Assembly (NCBI RefSeq): GCF_000241955.1
Contig: NC_016818.1
Span: 3,658,001 to 3,722,000, forward strand
Source: Rahnella aquatilis CIP 78.65 = ATCC 33071
Lineage (GTDB): Bacteria > Pseudomonadota > Gammaproteobacteria > Enterobacterales > Enterobacteriaceae
Direction: 5' to 3'
DNA: 64,000 nucleotides
Part shown: one piece after another, positions 20,941-29,931 of the stretch
How the letters are laid out: the number at the start of each line of letters is the position of its first letter
Numbering within the stretch: the stretch's first letter is position 1
The notes under the pieces: model-generated
What the model was told of the DNA's origin: nothing
Databases searched by the model: none
Seen by the model: the letters and a program-made list of their open reading frames with translations, nothing else
Translations under genes and position numbers: made by a program

Positions 20941-22371
20941 TTACGCTTTGTTGCTCAGCGCCAGCGCGGCTTTCTTGCGATCGTTACGGCGTTTGAAGGC
21001 ATAACCCACCAGTAATGCCACCACCCAAACCATCCCGACATACAGCGAAACACGGGTATCCGGGAAGTAACCGATCAGGCCGATGATAAACACCAGAAAA
21101 ATAATCCCGAACACCGAGGTATAGACGCCGCCACGCAGCGGGAACTCCAGCTCTTTTACCTGTTGTTTGCTCAGCTTGCGACGGAAACCAATCTGGGAAA
21201 ACAGGATCATAATCCACACCCAGACCGTTGCGAAGGTCGCCAGAGACGCGATCACCAGGAACACGTTAGACGGCATGATGTAGTTCAGGTAAACCGCCAC
21301 CAGCAGCGCCGCCATCATCACCAGCACGGTGACCCACGGTGTCCCCAGACGCGATACCTTACTGAACATTTTCGGTGCCTGTCCCTGCTCTGCCATCCCG
21401 TGCAGCATACGGCCCACGCCGAACACATCACTGTTAATGGCCGAAAGCGACGCGGTGATCACCACAAAGTTCAGGATTGCCGCCGCCGCCGTAATGCCCA
21501 TGTGCTGGAAAGTCAGCACGAACGGACTGCCCTGCGTCCCCACCTGATTCCAGGGGAAAATAGACATGATCACAAACAGCGTACCCACATAAAACACCAG
21601 AATACGCAGCGGTACGGAATTGATCGCTTTAGGGATAGATTGCTTTGGGTTTTCCGCTTCACCGGCGGTGATCCCGATGATTTCAATGCCGCCGTAAGCA
21701 AACATCACCAGTTGTAAGGACAGAATTGTCCCCATGATACCCTGACTGAAGAAGCCGCCGTTACTCCACAGATTGTGGATGCCGGTCGCCTGCCCGCCAT
21801 TGCCGATACCCCAGAAGATAATGCCAAAGCCTGCCACAATCATGATGATAATGGTCAGTACCTTGAAGAAGGAGAACCAAAACTCCAGCTCGCCAAACAC
21901 TTTTACGCTGACCAGATTGATGGCACCGATGATCAGCACAACGCTGAGAACCCAGGTCCATTGCGGCACATCCGGGAACCAGACGCCCATATAAATGCCG
22001 AACGCGGTCACATCGGCGATGGCGACGATGAGGATTTCGAAACAGTACGTCCAGCCGGTGATGTAACCCGCCAGCGGTCCGAGGTAATCCTGCGCATAAC
22101 GCGAGAATGATCCGCTCTGCGGGTTGTTAACAGACATCTCGCCGAGGGCACGCATGATGATAAAGGCGATAATCCCGCCGACCAGATACGCCAGCAAGAC
22201 GCTCGGCCCCGCCATTTTAATCGCGTCTGCCGAGCCATAAAACAAACCGGTTCCGATGGCTGAGCCCAGTGCCATAAAGCGGATATGGCGCGTTGTCAGG
22301 CCACGTTTTAACGTCGTGCCCGGCGCTTCTTGTTGCGCAGTTGGTTGTTCAGCTTCTTGCTGCATGTGCAT
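20941..22371 (-). CDS. proY: Amino acid permease ProY (APC family)
   Basis: A 476-residue transporter with about 12 membrane segments. The start of the core, [25 protein letters not shown], is the APC signature. [28 protein letters not shown] and [12 protein letters not shown] are nearly the same as in E. coli ProY. The N-terminal tail is about 20 residues longer. ProY is thought to be a cryptic proline transporter; the substrate has not been firmly shown. It follows brnQ, but a terminator lies between them, so it may have its own promoter in the AT-rich stretch at 22375-22430. Confidence 0.88.
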   Translation of the reverse strand: MHMQQEAEQPTAQQEAPGTTLKRGLTTRHIRFMALGSAIGTGLFYGSADAIKMAGPSVLLAYLVGGIIAFIIMRALGEMSVNNPQSGSFSRYAQDYLGPLAGYITGWTYCFEILIVAIADVTAFGIYMGVWFPDVPQWTWVLSVVLIIGAINLVSVKVFGELEFWFSFFKVLTIIIMIVAGFGIIFWGIGNGGQATGIHNLWSNGGFFSQGIMGTILSLQLVMFAYGGIEIIGITAGEAENPKQSIPKAINSVPLRILVFYVGTLFVIMSIFPWNQVGTQGSPFVLTFQHMGITAAAAILNFVVITASLSAINSDVFGVGRMLHGMAEQGQAPKMFSKVSRLGTPWVTVLVMMAALLVAVYLNYIMPSNVFLVIASLATFATVWVWIMILFSQIGFRRKLSKQQVKELEFPLRGGVYTSVFGIIFLVFIIGLIGYFPDTRVSLYVGMVWVVALLVGYAFKRRNDRKKAALALSNKA

Positions 22372-22436
22372 TAACCCGTGTTGTTTTTTTTAATATCAAA
22401 AATCGTATTCTAAAAAAATGACTTTTAGCCTGCCAA

Positions 22437-22468
22437 TGAAAAAGCCACGGAAGGGTTCTCCGTGGCCT
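22437..22468 (-). terminator. Terminator after brnQ
   Basis: Eight-bp stem (22444-22451 with 22459-22466) followed on the minus strand by a T run. It separates brnQ from proY. Confidence 0.8.
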
Positions 22469-22528
22469 GATTGGCGAAACATTCGTCAGACGATCATGCG
22501 TTTATATCTTCGAACATTCACCCGGTGA

Positions 22529-23848
22529 TCACTGGTGCGCGGTTACGCTGCGCGGGCCGCTGATTTTGTCATAAATTCCGACCAGCACCAGCATTAATAA
22601 TGACGGTGGTAACCAGGCAAGACCTTGTGCAGCCAGGGGCAGGTTCGCCGTCCAGGCGGGCATCAGGTCAACAAAAGCAGACGCCTTGATACCATCAACA
22701 ATGCCAAACACCAGGCTTACCAGCATCACCGGCGCCACGATACGCGTGGTGCTGTTCCACCAGCGCAGAGTGAAACTCAGTACAACCAGCGCGATACATG
22801 GCGGATAAATCGCTGTCAGCACTGGCACTGAAATCGCAATCAGATGGCTCAGCCCCAGGTTGGACACCAGCATGGAGAACAGACCCAGAATGAAAACCAG
22901 CGTCTTATAAGACAGCGGCAGATACTGAGCAAAGAATTCCGCACAGGCGCAGGTCAGGCCAACCGCCGTCACCATGCAGGCGATAAAGATCAGCGCACCG
23001 AGGAAGAAGCTGCCAACACCGCCAAAGGTATGTGCCACATACGCATGCAGAATAATCGCACCGTTGGTCGCATCCGGCACCAGTGAAGCACTATTTTCGC
23101 CGAGTTTGAACAGGCTCAGGTAAACCAGCATCAGACCCAGACCGGCAATCAGCCCCGCCAGCACCGTATAACGGGTCAGCAGTTTGGCGTCAGACACACC
23201 ACGGGAACGCGCGGCATTGACGATAACGATACCAAACACCAGCGCACCCAGCGTATCCATGGTCAGATAGCCGTTAACGAAACCGCTGGAGAACGGCACG
23301 GTCTGATAAGCATCCACCGCAGGCATCGGAGAACCGGCTGGCCACAGTACGGCAGCGATACCCAGCGCAGCCAGGGCGACCATTTTCAGCGGCGCGAGGA
23401 AATGTCCGACGGTATCGAGCAGACGACCCGGATACAGAGAAATGCCGATGACCAGGGCGAAATAGATCACGCTGTAAATCAGCAAAGGCAGCGGGCCATC
23501 ACCGGTCATCGGTGCGATACCGACTTCAAAAGAAACCGTCGCCGTGCGTGGCGTGGCAAACAGCGGACCCACCGCCAGATAACACACGGTGGCCAAAAGG
23601 ATACCGGCACCCCGACCAATAGGCGTACTCAGGGCATCCACACCGCCGCCAACGCGTGCGAGTGCAATGACCGTCATCACCGGTAGCCCGACTGCGGTGA
23701 TCATAAATCCGGCGGCAGCCCACCAGACGTCATGACCTGCCTGCAAGCCAACCATTGGCGGGAAAATAATGTTCCCGGCCCCGACGAATAAGGCGAAGGT
23801 CATGAACCCCAGCGCCAGAATATCTTTATTTGTTAAACGAGTACTCAT
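22529..23848 (-). CDS. brnQ: Branched-chain amino acid transporter BrnQ
   Basis: A 439-residue LIVCS-family carrier with about 12 membrane segments. The N-terminal [24 protein letters not shown] is the family signature. It takes up leucine, isoleucine and valine with sodium or protons. E. coli has the same brnQ-proY order next to phoR. The gene is preceded by a 443-base spacer that holds its promoter. Confidence 0.96.
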   Translation of the reverse strand: MSTRLTNKDILALGFMTFALFVGAGNIIFPPMVGLQAGHDVWWAAAGFMITAVGLPVMTVIALARVGGGVDALSTPIGRGAGILLATVCYLAVGPLFATPRTATVSFEVGIAPMTGDGPLPLLIYSVIYFALVIGISLYPGRLLDTVGHFLAPLKMVALAALGIAAVLWPAGSPMPAVDAYQTVPFSSGFVNGYLTMDTLGALVFGIVIVNAARSRGVSDAKLLTRYTVLAGLIAGLGLMLVYLSLFKLGENSASLVPDATNGAIILHAYVAHTFGGVGSFFLGALIFIACMVTAVGLTCACAEFFAQYLPLSYKTLVFILGLFSMLVSNLGLSHLIAISVPVLTAIYPPCIALVVLSFTLRWWNSTTRIVAPVMLVSLVFGIVDGIKASAFVDLMPAWTANLPLAAQGLAWLPPSLLMLVLVGIYDKISGPRSVTAHQ

Positions 23849-24291
23849 GATGGGTGTCGTGTTGCCTGTTCAAATGAATAAAGTGTCCGATGCTGCCGTC
23901 GTGCCACGTCGTCAAAAGGATGAATGACCTGAAAAAGCCAGAGACCACCAATGTAAGATTCGAAGTGAGCAAAACGCCTGATGATATGCAGATGATTACG
24001 TTGTTATGCAGGGAGTATCGAGCGACAGCGGAGGCTAAGGTAATCTTTTATAGCGTATAAAGGCAAGCCGTGATCTAAAAAGCAGAGCCTTTGACCAGAT
24101 TAACCCATCAAAGCAGGTATATTCACTAAATACAGAGAAAAATGCACCATATGATATGTATGATTTTTGCACTAACAAAGCACAAGATATGCTCCGATAA
24201 GACGAAAAATGCGTGAAATCACCATTCCCGGAGGGTTTCACGCACAATATCCAGCATATTTAAGAGGCCAGAATTTGACCTCTTTCAGGGA
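23849..24291. other. Non-coding spacer between brnQ and the MetE-like gene
   Basis: No supported gene in 443 bases. It holds the brnQ promoter region, a TTTATA-GCG-TATAAA palindrome at 24047-24061 and, at its right end, a terminator for the MetE-like gene. The rest is AT-rich with no recognised motif. Confidence 0.7.
24205..24243 (-). terminator. Terminator of the MetE-like gene
   Basis: Arms 24211-24218 and 24236-24243 (8 bp) with a T run after them on the minus strand, 49 bases past the stop codon. Confidence 0.65.
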
Positions 24292-25395
24292 TTACCAGAC
24301 GCGGGCAGCAATATCGACCACCAGTTTCAGTTTTTCCCACTGTTGCGCTTCGGTCAGGCTGTTACCCTCTTCGGTAGACGCAAAGCCGCATTGCGGGCTG
24401 AGGCAAATCTGGTTGATATCCAGATATTCCGCGGCTTCGGCCAGACGTGATTCCACCGTTTTCGCCAGTTCAAGCTCACCGGTTTTGGTGGTGATCAGTC
24501 CCAGAACGGCCTGCTGATGGCCTTTCTTAATGAAACGCAGCGGCTCGAAGCCCCCGGAGCGCTCGTTGTCATACTCCAGGAAGAAGGCATCGATGTTCAC
24601 GCCGCCAAACAGGATCTCCGCGACCGGCTCATAGCCGCCTTCAGAAATCCAGGTTGAACGGAAGTTGCCGCGACAGACATGCAGACCAATCACCAGATCG
24701 TCCGGTTTACCGGCAATCGCTTTATTCAACACGTCAGCGTAAGTACGTGCTAACTCTTCCGGAGAGTCGCCACGTTCGCGGATTTGCTTCTTCTGATCTT
24801 CAGAACACAGGTAAGCCCAGACGGTGTCATCGAGTTGCAGATAACGGCAACCGGCATCGTAAAACGCTTTAATCGCGTCACGGTAAACCTGCGCCAGATC
24901 GTCAAAATAGTCTTTCAGATCCGGGTACACCTCTTTGCTGATGGCATTACGGCCACCCCGGAAATGCATCACGCTTGGGCTTGGAATGGTCATTTTCGGC
25001 ACCGCTGTTCCGCTGATGCTTTTCAGAAAACGGAAATCTTCCAGCATCGGGTGCGAACCGAAACCGAGTTTGCTGATCACTTTAATACTGCGTGCTTTGG
25101 TCTGCACGCCGTTGAACTGGATCCCCTGCACCGCATCGTAACCTTCCACGCCTTCCAGACCTTCGAAGAAATCGAAGTGCCACCACGCGCGGCGAAATTC
25201 ACCGTCAGTCACCACTTGCAGACCGGCTTCGCGCTGTAAATCCACCACGCGGCGGATTTCCGCATCTTCCACGGCGCGCAGTTGCGTGGCATCAATCTCA
25301 CCGTCCTGAAATTGCTTACGGGCTTCTTTAATCGCCGCAGGGCGCAGGAAACTGCCAACGACATCAGCGCGGAACGGAGGGGTTGTACGTTGCAT
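24292..25395 (-). CDS. MetE C-terminal-domain-like methyltransferase (YxjG/YxjH type)
   Basis: A 367-residue protein corresponding to the catalytic half of cobalamin-independent methionine synthase, without the N-terminal half of the 750-residue MetE. The zinc ligands are in place: HVCRGN (His and Cys), a Glu in FFLEYDNERSG, and Cys in SPQCGFAS. YLQLDDTVWAYL is the substrate-binding region. Such short forms, called YxjG/YxjH in Bacillus, probably methylate homocysteine from a donor other than the usual folate, but the donor is not settled. Three contiguous MetJ boxes upstream (25478-25501) tie it to methionine control. Confidence 0.85.
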   Translation of the reverse strand: MQRTTPPFRADVVGSFLRPAAIKEARKQFQDGEIDATQLRAVEDAEIRRVVDLQREAGLQVVTDGEFRRAWWHFDFFEGLEGVEGYDAVQGIQFNGVQTKARSIKVISKLGFGSHPMLEDFRFLKSISGTAVPKMTIPSPSVMHFRGGRNAISKEVYPDLKDYFDDLAQVYRDAIKAFYDAGCRYLQLDDTVWAYLCSEDQKKQIRERGDSPEELARTYADVLNKAIAGKPDDLVIGLHVCRGNFRSTWISEGGYEPVAEILFGGVNIDAFFLEYDNERSGGFEPLRFIKKGHQQAVLGLITTKTGELELAKTVESRLAEAAEYLDINQICLSPQCGFASTEEGNSLTEAQQWEKLKLVVDIAARVW

Positions 25396-25477
25396 GTATG
25401 ACTCCTTTTAGGTACCCCGCTGCATGTAGCGGAATACGAATAATTCACATAATAAATAATTACGTCGCGTTATATTT

Positions 25478-25501
25478 AGACTTCTGGATGTCTAAACGTC
25501 T
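25478..25501 (-). promoter_or_regulatory. Three tandem MetJ boxes
   Basis: AGACTTCT, GGATGTCT and AAACGTCT follow one another without gap. The MetJ box is AGACGTCT, and the three copies match at 7, 6 and 7 of 8 positions. MetJ binds such tandem arrays as stacked dimers when S-adenosylmethionine is plentiful. They lie 83 bases before the MetE-like start. Confidence 0.85.
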
Positions 25502-25638
25502 TTATAACGATACTGTCATGCAGATTGTTCAGGGGCAACAGAGGAATCCTCATGGGGCTTGAATAAAATTCATGATCGTTTCGCGATGTTTCATGATGCT
25601 GAACAATATTTGTCCCGTTGCGATCTGTGGTAATAAAT

Positions 25639-25646
25639 ACTATAGT
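25639..25646. promoter_or_regulatory. Palindrome in the toxin-antitoxin promoter
   Basis: ACTATAGT, flanked by A/T stretches that extend the dyad imperfectly to 25636-25652, 23 bases before the toxin start. Self-repression by the Xre antitoxin is common in such pairs, so this is the likeliest operator. Confidence 0.45.
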
Positions 25647-25668
25647 TATTTTTACCAGGGACGATAGC

Positions 25669-26064
25669 ATGAACTGTTTACGTATTTTCGTTACAGAGGA
25701 TTTTCACGACTTCATGACCGCCAGCAAACTGTCGGAAAAGGATATCCTCAGGTCGGCACATGAACTGGCAAACGGACTTTTTGATGCGGATTTATCCGGC
25801 AACGTTTACAAGAAGAGAATTGCACCGACAGGGAGATCGAAATCAGGGTTTGGCCGGGCCGTTGTCGCTTTCCGTTTGGAGGATAAGATTTTTTTTATCG
25901 ATGGCTGGCTGAAACACAGTGTCCGTAAGAAGGGACCTGAAATTCCCGACAAACTTTTGTCTTTGTATAAGGCCATTGCTAAAGATTTGCTCAATTTCAC
26001 AGAGTTGCAACTCGAAACAGAACTTCGAACTGGATTAATTAAAGAGGTGATTTCTAATGGTTGA
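25669..26064 (+). CDS. RelE-like toxin (PF06296 type) of a type II toxin-antitoxin pair
   Basis: 131 residues from the ATG at 25669, which has CAGGGA before it; an upstream in-frame start at 25618 lacks a good site. The core KKRIAPTGRSKSGFGRAVVAFRLEDKIFFIDGWLK matches the RelE subgroup formerly called DUF1044, with the basic residues expected of an mRNA-cleaving or ribosome-targeting toxin. The antitoxin gene overlaps its 3' end by 8 bases. The toxin-first order is that of HigBA-type pairs. Activity cannot be judged from sequence. Confidence 0.85.
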   Translation: MNCLRIFVTEDFHDFMTASKLSEKDILRSAHELANGLFDADLSGNVYKKRIAPTGRSKSGFGRAVVAFRLEDKIFFIDGWLKHSVRKKGPEIPDKLLSLYKAIAKDLLNFTELQLETELRTGLIKEVISNG

Positions 26065-26389
26065 TGAACGTTTGCTAAAAATGCAGCGGATGGCTCAACG
26101 CTTCCATGACTCATCTGGCGTGGTTTCACAAACCACGATGCGTGAAATTAACAAAATTGTTGATGAGGCCGTTCAGGAAGAAAGACTGAAAGCCTTTGCA
26201 GAAAGCTCTGCTGAACGCATTCGTGCGTTGCGGGAAAAAGAAAAAATCAGTCAGGGTGTGCTGGCCAGACTCATTAATATGTCGGCTAACAGCATTCAAA
26301 AATGGGAACGTAACGAAACGAAACCAACGGGTGCCGCCCTGCTTTTACTGCTGTTAATCGAAGAAAAAGGTTTACAGATCATTTGCTAA
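26057..26389 (+). CDS. Xre-family antitoxin partner
   Basis: A 110-residue protein with a helix-turn-helix of the Xre type at about residues 55-100 (IRALREKEKISQGVLARLINMSANSIQKWE). The N-terminal half is helical and charged, likely the toxin-neutralising part. It overlaps the toxin gene by 8 bases, so the two are translated together. It probably represses its own promoter. A terminator follows at 26391. Confidence 0.87.
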   Translation: MVDERLLKMQRMAQRFHDSSGVVSQTTMREINKIVDEAVQEERLKAFAESSAERIRALREKEKISQGVLARLINMSANSIQKWERNETKPTGAALLLLLLIEEKGLQIIC

Positions 26390-26390
26390 A

Positions 26391-26425
26391 AGAAGCCACA
26401 GCTTGTTGCTGTGGCTTGATTTTTA
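26391..26425. terminator. Bidirectional terminator between antitoxin and phoR
   Basis: Ten-bp stem 26393-26402 with 26408-26417 and T/A runs. It separates the convergent antitoxin and phoR genes. Confidence 0.8.
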
Positions 26426-27742
26426 TCCCTTCACATCGCTTTGGCTGGCCTGTTCCTGAGGAACAATCAACTTCGGTGCCAGCGTAAACATAAAGCGCGT
26501 ACCCACCCCCACTTCACTCATGACTTCAAGTTTCGTGTGGTGATGGCTGAGCGCATGTTTGACGATCGCCAGCCCGAGGCCGCTGCCGCCGGTCTGGCGT
26601 GAGCGGGCTTTGTCAACGCGGTAGAAACGTTCGGTCAGGCGCGGCAGGTGCTGCGGCGCAATGCCCGGCCCGTTATCACTGATCTGGAACTGTGCGCCAT
26701 GCGGCGTTTGCTGCCAGCTGACTTCAATCCGCGTACCGGCTGGCGTGTGGTTGACGGCGTTATACACCAGATTCGACACCGCGCTGCGCAACTGATCTTC
26801 ATTACCAAAGACCTTCAGCTTGTCATTAATGCGAAACACCACTTCATGCCTGCCGTTGCTTAACGTTTGCACTTCACGTTCGAGCATACCGAGCATCACC
26901 GGAATATCGACTTTTTCATGCAAATCAATATTCGCTGAAGCTTCGATTTTCGACAGTGTCAGCAACTGTTTCACCAGCCCGTCCATCCGCCGCGTCTGTT
27001 CCTGCATGGTATCGAGCGCTTTGCTGCGAAAAGGCTCTTCCAGCTTGGCGTCTTCCATCATTTCCAGATACCCCTGCAAGACAGTCAGCGGCGTTCTCAG
27101 TTCATGACTGACGTTAGCGAAGAAGTTACGCCGCGCGCCTTCGAGCTGACGCATCTGGGTCACGTCGCGCGCGACCATCAGCAATTGCCCTTCGGAATAG
27201 GGCATGACGCGAAACTCGACGTAATGCTCATTATTGAGTTGCAGATTCAGCGCCCGGCTGAAATCGCGGGTCTGGATCCACAGCCGGAATTCCGGATAAC
27301 GCAGCAGGTTGAAGATATGTTGTCCGTTATCCTCCGGCCAGCGGAAACCGAGCAAATCCTGCGCCAGCCCGTTGCACCAGAAAATATTGCCGTCTTCCGT
27401 GGTCAGCACCACAGCATCCGGCAGTGATTCGGCCCCGCTGCGAAAGCGTTTGATGAGCTGACCTAATTCGCGACGCCGGCGCCGGTTGCGCATCTGCATC
27501 TGGTTCAGCCCGTAAAACAGCGGCTCCCAGCTCCAGCGACCATTCGGCGGCGTAATGCTGCGGTCAAGCCACAACCAGTGTGAGAGTTTGAGCTGATTGT
27601 AATAATTCCAGCCCAGTGCCGCAGCCAGCGACACAAAAAGGAGCCAGCCGAAATGGCCGACGAAGATACCGAGAATTAACGCTGGCAGGCAAAAAAGAAA
27701 TAATTCACCGGCCAATCGTTTCCATGACAAACGTTCTAGCAC
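26423..27742 (-). CDS. phoR: Phosphate regulon sensor kinase PhoR
   Basis: A 439-residue histidine kinase. Two membrane segments near the N-terminus (residues 13-45) have no large periplasmic loop. A PAS domain at about 100-195 and the HisKA domain with His213 in [17 protein letters not shown] follow, then the ATPase domain ([28 protein letters not shown]). It phosphorylates PhoB when phosphate is low, and in excess it removes the phosphate with the help of PstSCAB and PhoU. The start lies 22 bases after phoB. Confidence 0.97.
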   Translation of the reverse strand: MLERLSWKRLAGELFLFCLPALILGIFVGHFGWLLFVSLAAALGWNYYNQLKLSHWLWLDRSITPPNGRWSWEPLFYGLNQMQMRNRRRRRELGQLIKRFRSGAESLPDAVVLTTEDGNIFWCNGLAQDLLGFRWPEDNGQHIFNLLRYPEFRLWIQTRDFSRALNLQLNNEHYVEFRVMPYSEGQLLMVARDVTQMRQLEGARRNFFANVSHELRTPLTVLQGYLEMMEDAKLEEPFRSKALDTMQEQTRRMDGLVKQLLTLSKIEASANIDLHEKVDIPVMLGMLEREVQTLSNGRHEVVFRINDKLKVFGNEDQLRSAVSNLVYNAVNHTPAGTRIEVSWQQTPHGAQFQISDNGPGIAPQHLPRLTERFYRVDKARSRQTGGSGLGLAIVKHALSHHHTKLEVMSEVGVGTRFMFTLAPKLIVPQEQASQSDVKG

Positions 27743-27764
27743 ACAGATTCTCCGCTGTGAGGAC

Positions 27765-28454
27765 TCAATAACGCGTTGAAAAACGGTATCCGGTACCGCG
27801 AACAGTCTGGATCATTCTGTCATGTCCGCTGGTTTCCAGCGCCTTACGCAAACGACGAATATGCACGTCTACCGTGCGATCTTCCACATAAACGTTAGTG
27901 CCCCAAACGTTATTGAGCAACTGTTCCCTGCTGTATACCCGTTCGGAATGGGTCATAAAGAAGTGTAATAACTTGAATTCGGTCGGCCCCATATCGAGCG
28001 CCTGCTCATTGGCCATCACACGGTGAGACGACGGATCCAGGCTTAAACCCTGCATGTCGATCACTTCTTCCACCGCCATTGGCGAGATGCGACGCATCAC
28101 GGCTTTAATGCGGGCAACCAGTTCTTTCGGAGAAAACGGTTTGGTGATGTAATCATCGGCACCGACTTCAAGGCCGCGCACCCGATCTTCTTCTTCACCG
28201 CGTGCGGTCAACATCATCACCGGAATTTCGCGGGTCAGTGCTTCACGTTTAAGATGCTTAATAAACTGGATACCGGAACCGCCAGGTAACATCCAGTCGA
28301 GCAGGATCAGCTCAGGGTAAGGTTCAACAAGTTGCCCGATCGCTGAATCAAAATCCTCAGCTTCTACGGCCTGATAGCCATTTTGTTCCAGTACAAAACA
28401 CACCATTTCACGGATTGGAGCTTCGTCTTCAACCACCAATATACGTCTAGCCAT
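27765..28454 (-). CDS. phoB: Phosphate regulon response regulator PhoB
   Basis: 229 residues from ATG 28452-28454, the same length as E. coli PhoB; AGGA lies 8 bases before it. A longer frame from TTG at 28469 is rejected. The receiver domain has Asp53 in [11 protein letters not shown] and the C-terminal winged-helix domain ends [13 protein letters not shown]...[10 protein letters not shown]. It activates phosphate-starvation genes by binding Pho boxes; one lies in front of this gene, so the operon is self-activated. Confidence 0.98.
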   Translation of the reverse strand: MARRILVVEDEAPIREMVCFVLEQNGYQAVEAEDFDSAIGQLVEPYPELILLDWMLPGGSGIQFIKHLKREALTREIPVMMLTARGEEEDRVRGLEVGADDYITKPFSPKELVARIKAVMRRISPMAVEEVIDMQGLSLDPSSHRVMANEQALDMGPTEFKLLHFFMTHSERVYSREQLLNNVWGTNVYVEDRTVDVHIRRLRKALETSGHDRMIQTVRGTGYRFSTRY

Positions 28455-28508
28455 CGTAGGTCCTGCCAATAGGTTAGCGATCTTTTATTTGATTGCGGGC
28501 GCCATTAT

Positions 28509-28526
28509 GCGTCAGTTTTGTGACAG
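28509..28526 (-). promoter_or_regulatory. Pho box of phoBR
   Basis: On the minus strand the site reads CTGTCAC AAAA CTGACGC, two 7-base direct repeats with a 4-base A/T spacer, 55 bases before the phoB start. This matches the CTGTCAT-like Pho box with few changes. Confidence 0.8.
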
Positions 28527-28692
28527 ATTTATGAATGAAAAGAATGGTTCATTACAGTCAACTATGACAGATACATTTCTTCTATTTAGCGGCCATCTTG
28601 CTGAAATTGGTCTGATTTATCGGGGACAGCTTCCCCCGCTGGCGTTTATACTTTGCCCCATCGTCGTCATCCAGGGTTCATACGGGAGTCTC

Positions 28693-29931
28693 ATGCGCCT
28701 GATCCACACGTCAGACTGGCATCTCGGCCAGTACTTTTTCACTAAAAGCCGTGCAGCCGAACATCAGGCATTTTTGCGCTGGCTGACCGGTCAGGTGCAG
28801 CAACATCAGGTCGATGCCGTGATTGTCGCGGGCGATATTTTCGATACCGGATCGCCGCCCAGTTATGCCCGCGAATTGTATAACCGCTTCGTGGTGGAAT
28901 TACAACACACCGGCTGCCAGCTGGTGGTGCTGGCGGGCAACCACGATTCCGTCGCCACACTCAATGAATCGCGCGAGCTACTTTCCTGCCTGAACACGCG
29001 GGTGATTGCTACCGTCGGTGAAAACCTTTCTGAACAGGTTTTAGTGCTCCGTCAGCGTGACGGAAAACCGGGCGCGGTACTGTGCGCCATCCCGTTTTTA
29101 CGTCCGCGTGATCTGCTCGCCAGCCAGGCCGGTCAGTCCGGCAGCGACAAACAACTGGCGTTGCAGGAAGCCATCGCCGCGCATTATGACGCACTGTGGC
29201 AGGCCGCGCAGGCCAGACGTGACGAACTGGGCGTGCCGCTGCCCATTATTGCGACCGGCCATCTGACGACTGTCGGCGTCAGTACCTCTGATTCCGTGCG
29301 CGACATCTATATAGGCACGCTTGATGCGTTTCCGGCGCAGGCCTTTCCGCCGGTCGATTATGTGGCATTGGGGCATATTCACCGCGCGCAGTGCGTCGCC
29401 AAAACGCATCATATCCGTTACAGCGGCTCGCCGATTGCCCTGAGTTTTGACGAGCTGAGCAAGGCCAAAAGCGTATATCTGCTCGATTTCGACGGCGCAA
29501 CGCTCAACACCATCGAGACACTGGAAATCCCCGTTTTCCAGCCAATGCAGATAATCAAAGGCTCGCTGGCGGAGATTGAAAAGCAACTGGCGCAGTTCGA
29601 AGGCGGCGATGCGCAAAAAACCGTCTGGCTGGATATCGAAGTCGCCACGCAGGATTACCTCAGTGATATTCAACGGCGCATTCAGGCGCTAACGGCCGAT
29701 CTGCCGGTGGAAGTCGTATTGTTACGCCGCAGCAAAGAACAACGCATCAGCAGTATTGGGCAGCAGGAAAAAGAAACCCTCAGCGAACTGAGTGTCAGCG
29801 ACGTCTTTGAACGGCGGCTGGCGCTGGAGCCGGCCCCTGATGAACCCCGTCAGGCGCGGATGCGCACATTGTTCGCGCAGGTTGTTGAACAGGTCACCAG
29901 CGGTCAGAGCGCGGAGGACAGCCCACGATGA
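28693..29931 (+). CDS. sbcD: Exonuclease subunit SbcD
   Basis: 412 residues from ATG 28693, which has GGGAG upstream; the open frame runs back 68 more codons, but that part resembles nothing in the family. Phosphoesterase motifs are [24 protein letters not shown] and the late ATGHLTT and GHIHRAQ. It is the Mn-dependent nuclease half of SbcCD, the bacterial Mre11-Rad50, which cuts hairpins and protein-blocked ends. The stop overlaps the sbcC start by four bases (ATGA). Confidence 0.97.
   Translation: MRLIHTSDWHLGQYFFTKSRAAEHQAFLRWLTGQVQQHQVDAVIVAGDIFDTGSPPSYARELYNRFVVELQHTGCQLVVLAGNHDSVATLNESRELLSCLNTRVIATVGENLSEQVLVLRQRDGKPGAVLCAIPFLRPRDLLASQAGQSGSDKQLALQEAIAAHYDALWQAAQARRDELGVPLPIIATGHLTTVGVSTSDSVRDIYIGTLDAFPAQAFPPVDYVALGHIHRAQCVAKTHHIRYSGSPIALSFDELSKAKSVYLLDFDGATLNTIETLEIPVFQPMQIIKGSLAEIEKQLAQFEGGDAQKTVWLDIEVATQDYLSDIQRRIQALTADLPVEVVLLRRSKEQRISSIGQQEKETLSELSVSDVFERRLALEPAPDEPRQARMRTLFAQVVEQVTSGQSAEDSPR

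Noticed and set aside
28551..28570. Second CTGTCAT-like pair upstream of sbcD
   Set aside because: The two 7-base elements are 13 bases apart instead of the 11 of a Pho box, so it is not called.
28489..28692. 68-codon N-terminal extension of sbcD
   Set aside because: Crosses the phoB promoter, has no family similarity; the ATG at 28693 has a good ribosome site and gives the family start [12 protein letters not shown].
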